Positions 38,175-49,100 of a stretch of DNA of 64,000 nt are shown here, piece after piece (within the stretch, counting starts at the first letter, position 1; each line of letters begins with the position of its first letter). The DNA comes from Baylisascaris procyonis (taxonomy: Eukaryota > Nematoda > Chromadorea > Rhabditida > Ascarididae). The stretch covers positions 1-64,000 of the forward strand of contig JAZARR010000005.1 in the NCBI GenBank assembly GCA_037389465.1, written 5' to 3'. Position numbers and translations under genes: made by a program. The notes beneath the pieces are model-generated. The model was not told the origin of the DNA. It ran no database searches and saw nothing but the letters and a program-made list of their open reading frames with translations.

Positions 38175-38383
38175 GTTGTTGTGGTATTTTCGAATGCGTC
38201 GGTGAGAGCATACCACTCCGAAAAGCTCCCTCAAGGAAATGTTTATGATGAGTCTTCATAGGGCAGGGAAAACAATTCATAAAACAGGACGTATTGCACT
38301 TCCAGAGCGTATTCACCTGTTCGGCGCCTCCCGATGAGGAGGGACAAGCTAGGTTCACTCGTCGTTTATTGCAAGCGCATCCG

Positions 38384-38455
38384 AGGTCGAGGAGAGATTT
38401 GAACTCCCGTCGCAGGATTCAAAGTCGTGAATGCTGACCGCTGCACCACGGGACC
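38384..38455 (-). pseudogene. tRNA-Gln (UUG) pseudogene
   Basis: Combines the CTCGACC acceptor strand, the G29C anticodon-stem mismatch, C25T and T13C. A sister copy lies at 54655. Confidence 0.7.
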
Positions 38456-38662
38456 GTTGTTGGGGTATCTTCGAATGCGTCAGTGAGAGCATATCAATCC
38501 GAAATTATCCCACTTGAAAATGTGTATGATGAGTCTTCATAGGGCATGGAAAACAATTCATAGAACACCGCTTATTGGACTTCGAGAGCGTATTGATCTA
38601 TTCGGCGCCTCCCGATGAGGAGGAACAAGATGTACACTCGTCGTTTATTGCAAGCGCATCCG

Positions 38663-38733
38663 AGGTCCGGGGAGGTTTGAACTCCCGTCGCAGGATTCAG
38701 AGTCCTGAGTGCTGACCGCTACACCACGGGACC
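38663..38733 (-). tRNA. tRNA-Gln (CUG), acceptor-deletion class
   Basis: 71 nt; T loop TTCAAAC; acceptor one G short. Confidence 0.65.
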
Positions 38734-38941
38734 GTTGTCGTTGTATTTTCGAATGCGTCGGTGAGAGCATACCACTCCGAAAAGCTCCCTCAAGGAAATG
38801 TTTATGATGAGTCTTCATAGGGCGGGAAAACAATTCATAAAACAGGACGTAAGGCACTCCCAGAGCGTATTCGCCTGTTCGGCGCCTCCCGATGAGGAAT
38901 GACAAGCTACCTTCACTCGTCGTTTATTGCAAGCGCATCCG

Positions 38942-39013
38942 AGGTCCCGGGGAGATTTGAACTCCCGTCGCAGGATTCAAAGTCCTGAGTGCTGACCGCT
39001 GCACCACGGGACC
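38942..39013 (-). tRNA. tRNA-Gln (UUG), T13C
   Basis: Only T13C differs from consensus; fold preserved. Confidence 0.9.
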
Positions 39014-39222
39014 GTTGTTGGGGTATCTTCGAATGCGTCAGTGAGAGCATGCCAATCCGAAAAGCTCCCTCAAGGAAATGTTTATGATGAGTCTTCATAG
39101 GGCAGGGAAAACAATTCATAAAACAGGACGTATTGCACTCCCAGAGCGTATTCACCTGTTCGGCGCCTCCCGATGAGGAGGGACAAGCTAGGTTCACTCG
39201 TCGTTTATTGCAAGCTCATCCG

Positions 39223-39294
39223 AGGTCCCGGGGAGATCTGAATTCCCGTCGCAGGATTCAAAGTCCTGAGTGCTGACCGCTACACCACGGGACC
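39223..39294 (-). tRNA. tRNA-Gln (UUG), A58G and G53A
   Basis: T loop TTCAGAT, and the conserved G53-C61 pair is broken. Probably impaired. Confidence 0.6.
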
Positions 39295-39499
39295 GTTGTT
39301 GGGTATTTTCGAATGCGTCGGTGAGAGCATGCCACTCCGAAAGGCTCCACATGAAAATGTGTGCGATGAATCTTCATAGGGATGGAAAACAATTTATAAA
39401 AAAAGTCTATTGCACTCCCAGAGCGTATTCAGCTGTTCGGCGCCTCCCGATGAGGAGGGACAAGCTAGGTTCACTCGTCGTTTATTGCAAGCGCATCCG

Positions 39500-39571
39500 A
39501 GGTCGAGGAGAGATTTGAACTCCCGTCGCAGGATTCAGAGTCCTGAGTGCTGACCGCTACACCACGGGACC
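39500..39571 (-). tRNA. tRNA-Gln (CUG) with altered acceptor strand
   Basis: 3' acceptor strand CTCGACC; two pairs lost. Other arms normal. Confidence 0.6.
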
Positions 39572-39780
39572 GTTGTTGTTGTATTTTCGAATGCGTCGGT
39601 GAGAGCATATCAATCCGAAATTATCCCACTTGAAAATGTGTATGATGAGTCTTCATAGGGCATGGAAAACAATTCATAGAACACCGCTTATTGCACTCCC
39701 AGAGCGTATTCATCTGTTCGGCGCCTCCCGATGAGGAGGAACAAGGTGTACCGACTTGTCGTTTATTGCAAGCGCATCCG

Positions 39781-39851
39781 AGGTCCGGGGAGGTTTGAAC
39801 TCCCGTCGCAGGATTCAGAGTCCTGAGTGCTGACCGCTACACCACGGGACC
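39781..39851 (-). tRNA. tRNA-Gln (CUG), acceptor-deletion class
   Basis: 71 nt; the retrotransposon is inserted about 116-120 bp upstream of this gene's 5' end. Confidence 0.65.
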
Positions 39852-39966
39852 GTTGTCGTTGTATTTTCGAATGCGTCGGTGAGAGCATACCACTCCGAAA
39901 AGCTCCCTCAAGGAAATGTTTATGATAAGTCTTCATAGGGCGGGGAAAACAATTCATAAAACAGGA

Positions 39967-39971
39967 CGTAT
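39967..39971. repeat. Target-site duplication, left (CGTAT)
   Basis: CGTAT directly precedes the TG that begins the left LTR fragment and matches 51189-51193. Five bases fit BEL/Pao integration. Confidence 0.85.
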
Positions 39972-40043
39972 TGTACTGTACGAGTGAGAAAATTATGTTT
40001 GCAAGGGTTGCAAAATACTCACGTTCAGTAGATCACGCTGGTG
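39972..40043 (-). repeat. Truncated third LTR (last 72 bp)
   Basis: Matches the start, on the + strand, of the full LTRs from TGTACTG to CACGCTGGTG, with a few differences, then joins internal RT sequence. The junction falls in GGTG, shared by both parent sequences. Confidence 0.9.
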
Positions 40044-42755
40044 TCGGATTGTGGCGTTCAGCAGGAATGGTGAGGAGATTACACCAAAGGGTACGCGAGT
40101 AAATCTGAACACCCTTAGATTTGACGAATCGACTGGCGCGGTTACGTCCTTCACCCAGATGAATCGTACCGCATCTCGTTGGTCGTCATGCAGACCTAAC
40201 TGTAAGAATGCTTTCTCGACGTCCGCGGTTATGAGTATCGGAGCTAGTCGGGCCCGAAGTAAAATTCCGCACAGATTTGCTAGGAGAAGTGGCCCTCTGA
40301 GCAGCATATCGTTCAACGAGCGTTCGTCTTTCCCTGCTTTCGAGGACGCGTCGTATACGATCCTGAATTTCGTCGTAGCCTTGTCTGGCCGAACGACCGC
40401 CTGGTGTGGCATGTAGTACAGTGGGCCTTCTGGCTTTGCATTTGTGACCTCTTCGATTACGCCCATCTTCAGCTGCTCGTCGAATGTCTTTTCATATGCC
40501 TTCAGCAGGTCGGGATCCTTTTGGAGCCGTTTAAGTGACGTCTTTAGGCGACCCAAACAAAGGCCGAAGTTGCTGCCGAGCTTATTTCCATTACGCTTCC
40601 AGGGCCAGCTGCAGTAGTATCGCCCGTTCTTGAAGGTAATGCTTTCGTTGAATTGTTTCGTGGCGAGCTCGTCGTCCGTTTGTAGAGGGGGGTCCTGGAC
40701 TCCTACCAGTTCCAGTGACCAGAATTTTTCCAACTCGTCCTTTACGTTAGCAACATTACAGCAATAACGGTTCGAAGGCTTTGTTGGGGTCTTTGAAAGG
40801 CCGCAATACCGCTTGCTACGTCCTTTTCCGCTGACCATGTCGCCTAGACAGGTGCGTATTAAATGGAATCCTGAAGGCAGCTTTGTTGAGGAGCTCTCTC
40901 TGAAGATTTCATGGAAATAGTCCGCTCCCACGAGGATCTGGGGCTTGACCATGACTGTCGGTAGACTGACGCTCCTTGCCGAACTGATCTGCTGTAGTAT
41001 TTTCCCCGTTAGCTTGGCGACTGCAATTTCGCTTACCAATTTTGGTACTGAGTTCGCGTACATGGTGAACGATCGTCCATCAGTGCGCTTCATCTTGAGT
41101 TTGACGAGCGCAGACGTGCAGCGCATAGTTTGCGTTCCGCCGAATCCGTCGACAACCAACGGTTGCTTGTGCTCCGTCCTTATGCCCAGTTTCTGGACCA
41201 TTTCTTCCGTGATAAACGAGCGTTCGCTCCCTGTATCGAATAGCACAGGCACCTTGAGCATCTTCGCATGTGGCGCATCCGCCTTCACGTCGACAATGGT
41301 GGATAGGAGTAACACCGTTCCGTCTTGCGTTTGCTGGTCTGGTGTCGCGACAGCTGTCGCTGTGCGAACCGTCTGAGCTTGGGTCTCTCCGCGAGGAGTC
41401 TCTTCTTTCTGCTGCTGCGATCGATGCCACGTTTTGCATAATGCCGTTGGATGTCCCTTGCGCTTGCAATGGTAGCAGGAGACATTTCGCGTACAATCGT
41501 TTTGATTGTGTCCTTCTCTGAGGCACTTAAAGCAAAGGCGTAATTGCCTGGTGCGGTCAAACCGCTCCTTCAAAGTGGCATAATGTGGGCAAGCATCGGC
41601 CCAATGTGCTTCATTGCAGAATGCACATACCATTCGGTTAGATTCGCGTGCTTTCCTGCTTTCGATTTGCCGCTTCGCTACTGCGGGTAACGCTGACGTA
41701 TGGCTCAAACATCCTTCGCGCTTTGCACCTCCCGAATTTCTTCGTCCTCGCCTTCCGTCGTGTCTTTGGGCTTGGCGGTTCTCCTGTGGCGCCCTTTCTG
41801 TGATCGCGCTTCGCATGTTCTCCCGAATGCGGACAATTGCTTGAAGTTTGCTCCTCAGTTTTTGAACGCTCCAGGCTGCATCGACCTCTTTCGCTTTTTC
41901 AACTTCCAATAGCGCCCAACGCGGTAGCCGTTTTTCAATGCAAAGCTCGGTTTGCGCATTGTCGATATTTTCTCCCATTTGCTCCAGTTGCTGTAGAATG
42001 CGCTCGACGGTCGCAACGCATTCTTCGAGGTCCTTTGCGGGGGGTGCTGTGTCTTGTAACTCCGCGTACAATGACTTCAATAGCACTTCTGATCTCCCGA
42101 ATCGTTGTTGGAGCGTTGTTTTGACGGCTTCATAATTTTCCGGGGCTACCGTGAATCCCCCTATTGCCTCTAGCGCTTTGCCTTCGAGGAAAGACAGCAG
42201 ATAGGAAAGCTTCTGGATTTCTGCGAGTGGTTGGGAGTCAACTGTGTGAAGAAACGTGGCCCAGAATTGTGGCCATTTGCGGTACTGTCCATCGAACTTC
42301 GGAATTTGCATTCTAGGCAACTGGATCGTGTTCATAGGCGTAGTCTGCTGCGGTTGGTGCACAGGCGTGCTGTTTCCCGTAGGGACGCTACCACTTGGCG
42401 AGATTGGTCGGGTTATGTGCAGCTCAAGATTTTGCTTGGCGGTAATAAGGTCATCAAGCACGTTTCGGGCATCACCTAATACGATCAGAAAATTACCTGG
42501 TGCTTCCACGAGAGCCTGATAAATAGAAGCTTCGTTGGTTCTTTCCGCGGCAGTGCGTAGCTGCTTTATATATTCGTGCCATGCGCTATGGTCAGCCTCA
42601 ATATCGGAAATATGGCGTTCGAGTTTTCGAATTGCCGCCTCCACTTGCAAAATGGCTGTCCGGAATGCCGCTTGTGGGTCAGGTTCGGCGGCGAGCTGAC
42701 CCAAGTCGGGAAAATGTATGCTGCTGGTAGCAGCCTTTAATAGGTTAGCTTTCAC
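39993..42755 (-). pseudogene. Truncated gag-pol frame of the second retrotransposon copy
   Basis: 920 codons. About the first 905 appear identical to the complete copy: Gag, three CCHC-like knuckles, aspartic protease and the N-terminal part of RT. It then runs into LTR sequence and stops. It lacks the YVDN catalytic segment of RT and all of RNase H, integrase and envelope, so it cannot be autonomous. It could still supply Gag and protease. Confidence 0.9.
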
Positions 42756-42995
42756 TTTTAGAGACGCTTGCTATGCAGTGGATGCCATTGGTGCTCACGG
42801 TTACGCTTTGGCTTGAGCCCCCATGTACTGAACGAGTGAGAAAATTTATGTTTGCAAGGGTTGCAAAATACTCACGTTCAGTAGATCACGCTGGTGCGGA
42901 ATCAGTATAGAACGAAAACGAGACGATGGATGGCAGGCGCACGAGAACGGAGCACGGTTGTTGACGACCGAAGGCGACGTTCCGTTGAAGGTGAT

Positions 42996-43079
42996 GTTGG
43001 AGACGACGTACTGTTAAAGGCACTGTTGGAGACGACGTACTGTTGAAGGCACTGTTGGAGACGACGTACTGTTGAAGGC
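42996..43079. repeat. Three 29-bp tandem repeats inside the LTR
   Basis: GTTGGAGACGACGTACTGTT is repeated three times at 29-bp spacing; the first copy has one substitution. The other LTR has the same at 50795-50878. Position in the LTR fits a transcriptional control region. Confidence 0.85.
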
Positions 43080-43118
43080 GGTGCGGGCGAAGCGTGAAGG
43101 CCACTAAGTGGCCGATGG

Positions 43119-46100
43119 CTAGCAAGCGAATGGCGGAGTTGAGCTTGGGCTGCTTATATCCCTTTGCGCAACTCCGCCTTCCATTACGTTGGCCCTTTCC
43201 GATACGGTATCACGCCTCTTTTTGTGGGCCATGATTCCTTTTAGCATCGTTCCGTTTCCGGTGCTGATGCATCGGCTGTCCATCTTAGCTGGCGCCGCTG
43301 AGACGGCTGACCGTCTTTTGCTATTCAGCGGCGCCAGCGAGTCGCCATGACGGCATGAGCCTTCATGCATGCACTCGCTATTCGCGACACTCCCGCCGCC
43401 TTGGAAGTTTGCAAGAGGCACCCAGATCGGTTCAAACCTCTGCATCCTCGCGGGAGTTTCTGTCTCTTCGTGTGCTGCCCCGGTCGCTCTTCTTTTCTTC
43501 GGTCGACTTCTTACACGGCAGCATCCCGTCAGGTAGAGGACGTACTGTCGCCCGAAGTATGCCGCCGCGGCGCCTGCGACTCCTAATCCCACCGCGATCG
43601 CCGCAACTATGATCCACCGCCATTGCGAGGCGATGGCCTCGAGCTCCTTCGCGATAGCGACAGTGGATTTGTCGATTGTTTCGCTGGCAGCCTCGATAAT
43701 ATCCTCCGCTTCGTCTCGTATGGAGTCGGCCATCGACTTTTCTCTTTCCTTTGAGGGTTGTTCCCATGCTTGGTGCTCCCTCTCGAACACGTTTAGCATG
43801 GACTGGAGCCTTTCCTCAGATATGTCCGTGAGCGGTGGCGCGTCGAAAATTGGTTCCTCTTCGTCTGTTTGACGTGCCCATTCCTCCGCAATTCTTTTGT
43901 CCTGTTTCGTTCTGATCTCGCTACAGGCGATTTCTTCCGCTGCGGTCTTGAGTTCCTGTGATCTTGGCTGGACGAACAAGATCCTGTCCTTGTAGCGTAC
44001 CGGGAGATCTCGGTAGCACTTGCCGCCGACTTTGTGGTCTATGAAGACCTTGGATATCTCCAGTTTCTTACATGGGAATACTTTCAGAAGGTCCCCTATA
44101 TTCTCTGCAGTGACATCCGTCCGTTTGAGGAGTATTCGCGCTGCCGTAGTTGGGTCAGTTCTGCTCAGAGCTTCGATGAGCCAAAGGAGGCGGTTGTGTT
44201 GCTCGCAAATTCTGTGCCGAATTTCCCGAGTCACTCCTTGTTCTCGTTCATTGAGGCTGTTCCACAGGAACTGTAATTTAGCATTCACGGAGAGGTCGCT
44301 TTTCTTATTGATTTCTTCTGGTAGTTGTTCGACAAACAGCGTCCTCCCGCTGAGCCCACGATTTCGTTCTTCTCGAGAGAGCTGTCCTTCGGGACTGAAT
44401 TCTATAATGATTCCGTTTTTCATCATCTCGGCTCTCCGAAATTTGCATATTGTGTCGACGCTTGTACCGTTCTGCGTCTCTCTGGTTCTGACGAATACGG
44501 CTTGCATTGAAGGAATTGTGACGAATCGGTTTGATACTTGAGCGGTCACCTTTCCCAGCGTTCGATAAGGACATTGATCGGCCACTTCGCTCGGGTCCCA
44601 CAGTATCGTCTCCGAGGCTGTGACGCATTTTCCCAGAGTCTTGTCGCATCCCAATGAACGACTTAAGCCATCGTAGAACTTGATTACTCCCTGTTCCATA
44701 CGGTAATTTGTGGTTGCATGGCATCGTGTTCCGATCCAACCGTAGCTATACTCAGTTGGCTGTCTGGATGCCCATCGGTTTTCGTCAATTGCTTCGAGAC
44801 GTATGCCACTGAGCTCCAGCGTTTGTCGCATCTCCCAACATTGCGATGGAGTGACGTTTTGGACTGTTGTCTCATCGCGGGTGACAGCCATACTCCATCG
44901 AAAGAAGCAATTGGTGCAGACGGTGCGCGTTATTTGCGTGCAGAAAGTTGCATTCGCCGAAATGAACGCCCTGTTCAACACTTCCACGGTTTGCGGGTAG
45001 CCGTGTGTTTCCTCGCGGACGTCCGTACAGTTTAATTTGTCGGGCATCTTCATATACAGGCCGTGACCGCGTTTGACGCATATGTGAAATAGTGGTTTCG
45101 CTGGTGCGCTGCTTGCCAATACGAAGGTTGCGAGTAGTACGACCATTACTGTGGACAACGTGTGTGAGTACAATCTTCTGGGAGTTTTACGCTCGTTTCG
45201 ATTCTCCACCGCTTCCTCAGTTTCCTCTTCCTGCAGGTTTCCGTCTGCAGGGTGTTTCACGAATTGTTCCCTGTGTGACGCTATTTGCGTTTCCTTTTCT
45301 TCCTCAGACACTTCGAGGGGGTAGAGCATGTTCACTGGTCTCTTTAGCACATGACCGTTTGGCATTCTGACGTCTACCGTCTTCGTTTTCCCGCCGCTGT
45401 CCTTGTGCACCTTTTCAACTTTGCCTAGCTTCCATTCCGCTCTGGGCAGACCATCTTCGGCGACAATGACGACTTCATGTTCTCGTGGTGCACGGCACGT
45501 AACTCGGCGGGACTGTTGATGTTCCCTGCGGTACCTTTCTCGGAGGCTCAACAAATATTCTTGCGTCCAGAGCTTCCAGAAACGGTCTAAGCTACCGACT
45601 GTTGCCTTCCAGAGCCTCAGCAGCTTTCCGCGATTGCCTTCTGTGTAGTCTGGGTCTTTGTCGCTGTCGGAGCTTGGTTCTCGTTCTGCTATAATTGCCC
45701 GCGGTCGGAGGAAGTCAATTGGCCTTAGTATCTCTCCAATGGCTGAGTCTACGTAGGTGAGTGGTCGGCTATTCACTATAGCTTCACATTCAATCGCTAT
45801 CGTTGTGAATTCTTCCTCGGTCAACAGCCTTCTGCCGACTGCTTTGCGGAAAGCTGTTTTAGTTAGGCCTACCAGCCGTTCATATACTCCTCCTTGCCAG
45901 GGTGCGAAGGGCGCAATGAATCGCCATGTAATAGATGTGGCAACGGCATTATGCATGACCTGTTTGACCAACTGGAATTGAGGCGCGTTGTCCAGTATCA
46001 CACTGGTAGGGTAACCGTTCCTGGCAATAAACCGTCTCAAGACGTGTAGGAACTGTTCTGCGGACAGGTTGTTTGCGGTTTCCAAGTGGATGGCTCGAGT

Positions 46101-49100
46101 GGCCAGGCAGGTGAAGAGGGCTATCCATCGTTTGCAAAGGCCTCCAGAGTCGCGTACTGTTATAGGTCCCATGTAGTCCAGGCCAACGTTCTGGAAGGCT
46201 CGCGCTGCACGTGTCCTCTCTTCTGGTAATGGAGGGAAGGCCGGAAGTTTGAAGGGCTGTGCATTCCATTTGCGGCACGTCATGCAGTGTCGTCGAAGTA
46301 CGCGCTTGACCGTCGCTCGACCCTGTGGAACCCAGTAGCGTTCTCTGACGCTGGCCAACGTCTGTGACAGTCCAGTATGCCCCGATTCCTTGTGTCGGGC
46401 TAGAATAATGAGTTTAGTGAGGGCCGATGACTTTGGGAGGAAGACTGGGTGAATCGTCTCTTCCGGTAGTGCTGCATGCTGCAGCCTTCCTATGCATCTC
46501 AAGACTCCTCGTTCATCCTGGTAAAGGTCGACGTTGCCGGTGTTCCGTTCGACTTCCTCGTCTGCCTTAGTTTGCTCCTGTGCGATGAGGATAACCTCTG
46601 CCCACTCCAGTTCGCTCGCTGTGGTTGGTCCCTCCAGTCTTACCACTTCCCAGAACTGCCGTTGTAGGTGGACTTGGGTGCTTCTCAGCATGCGCTTGAT
46701 GGCTCGAAGCACTTGTATTGTTGTTCGTCTAAGTTTGTTGAAGCAGCTGAACCTTTCGCATTCAATAATGCCGGCCGGCAGTAGCGGTTTTGAGATAGTC
46801 ACCAGCGTCACTGGGTTGTGTGGAACCGTCCATGCAGGCCAATACTCGCTTCCTTGTTGCAGAAATGAGGGTCCCTGCCACCATTGAATGCATCGCTCAA
46901 GTTCTGCGATGGTGAGACCACGGGACGCTAGGTCCGCAGGATTGTTGGCACTTTCAACGTAGCGAAACTGTGCCGGGCTTCTGCGAATTTCGGCAACTCG
47001 ATTGTCGACAAAGCGGTCCACGGTGGTAGCTGTCGCGATCCAGTGCAGGGTTGCCTGCGAATCGCTCCAGAGAAACGTCGGTTCGGTGTGCTTCAGCTGT
47101 TCCTGTATGAAACGGAGCAGCCTACTGCCGATTAGGGCTGCCATCAGTTCGAGTCGCGGAATCGTAATGCCGCGTACTGGAGCCACTCTGCTCTTGGACA
47201 TCAATAGTGAACTTACATAACGATTTTCGCTGTATGAGCGTAAATACGCCACGGCGGCGTACGCATCTTTAGAGGCGTCCACGAAGACGTGAATTTCGGC
47301 GCATTCTTCGTCTAATTCCGCTGTGAGTTTCCGGTCCAGCTTGAGTGATTGCCCTTGAAAACGCTGCAGTAGTGTCTCAGCATCTTGACGGTCAGCGTTG
47401 TCGAAGGGTTGATCCCAGTCGTATTCCTTCTTCCACAACTGTTGAAGAAATAGTTTCAACGGAAGCGTGGCCGGCGTGAGTAGCCCCAGGGGGTCGTAGA
47501 ACTCTGCCGTATATGAAAGGAATTGTCGTTTGGTTGCTGGGCTTTTGTTGCACTTCTTAGTGTTGAAGATCATCTTGTCGTTCCGGAGGTCCCATGTGAC
47601 TCCCAGTAACGTAGCCTTGTGCTGCGCTTGTTCTGAGTCCTCGTTCAATGCAGAAAGGACTTCTAAACTGTTGCTTCGAAACTCTCGAAGATTCATATGA
47701 GCTTCTTCAAAGATGCTCTTTGCCTCTTGGCTCTTCATGATTGCCGTGGACACCTGCTGTGCGGTCAGGAATACATTGTCCACGTAAATGTTGTCTTGTA
47801 TCTCCTCTCTCAACTCGGTCGTTTTCCGTTTTAGGTGGTGTCGGATTGTGGCGTTCAGCAGGAATGGTGAGGAGATTACACCAAAGGGTACGCGAGTAAA
47901 TCTGAACACCCTTAGATTTGACGAATCGACTGGCGCGGTTACGTCCTTCACCCAGATGAATCGTACCGCATCTCGTTGGTCGTCATGCAGACCTAACTGT
48001 AAGAATGCTTTCTCGACGTCCGCGGTTATGAGTATCGGAGCTAGTCGGGCCCGAAGTAAAATTCCGCACAGATTTGCTAGGAGAAGTGGCCCTCTGAGCA
48101 GCATATCGTTCAACGAGCGTTCGTCTTTCCCTGCTTTCGAGGACGCGTCGTATACGATCCTGAATTTCGTCGTAGCCTTGTCTGGCCGAACGACCGCCTG
48201 GTGTGGCATGTAGTACAGTGGGCCTTCTGGCTTTGCATTTGTGACCTCTTCGATTACGCCCATCTTCAGCTGCTCGTCGAATGTCTTTTCATATGCCTTC
48301 AGCAGGTCGGGATCCTTTTGGAGCCGTTTAAGTGACGTCTTTAGGCGACCCAAACAAAGGCCGAAGTTGCTGCCGAGCTTATTTCCATTACGCTTCCAGG
48401 GCCAGCTGCAGTAGTATCGCCCGTTCTTGAAGGTAATGCTTTCGTTGAATTGTTTCGTGGCGAGCTCGTCGTCCGTTTGTAGAGGGGGGTCCTGGACTCC
48501 TACCAGTTCCAGTGACCAGAATTTTTCCAACTCGTCCTTTACGTTAGCAACATTACAGCAATAACGGTTCGAAGGCTTTGTTGGGGTCTTTGAAAGGCCG
48601 CAATACCGCTTGCTACGTCCTTTTCCGCTGACCATGTCGCCTAGACAGGTGCGTATTAAATGGAATCCTGAAGGCAGCTTTGTTGAGGAGCTCTCTCTGA
48701 AGATTTCATGGAAATAGTCCGCTCCCACGAGGATCTGGGGCTTGACCATGACTGTCGGTAGACTGACGCTCCTTGCCGAACTGATCTGCTGTAGTATTTT
48801 CCCCGTTAGCTTGGCGACTGCAATTTCGCTTACCAATTTTGGTACTGAGTTCGCGTACATGGTGAACGATCGTCCATCAGTGCGCTTCATCTTGAGTTTG
48901 ACGAGCGCAGACGTGCAGCGCATAGTTTGCGTTCCGCCGAATCCGTCGACAACCAACGGTTGCTTGTGCTCCGTCCTTATGCCCAGTTTCTGGACCATTT
49001 CTTCCGTGATAAACGAGCGTTCGCTCCCTGTATCGAATAGCACAGGCACCTTGAGCATCTTCGCATGTGGCGCATCCGCCTTCACGTCGACAATGGTGGA

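Larger units (their letters stand above)
42824..43389 (-). repeat. LTR, 566 bp (3' LTR of the complete copy)
   Basis: On the + strand it begins TG and ends CA (CGCGACA), as LTRs do. It differs from the other full LTR by a 2-bp shorter A run and one base near 42907. It contains the three-fold 29-bp repeat and a TATA-like motif. The last codons of the gag-pol-env frame lie inside it. Confidence 0.93.

Noticed and set aside
40030..40050. Splicing as origin of the RT-LTR junction in the second copy
   Set aside because: The lost segment has no GT..AG ends in the element's sense orientation. A 4-bp microhomology explains the join better.
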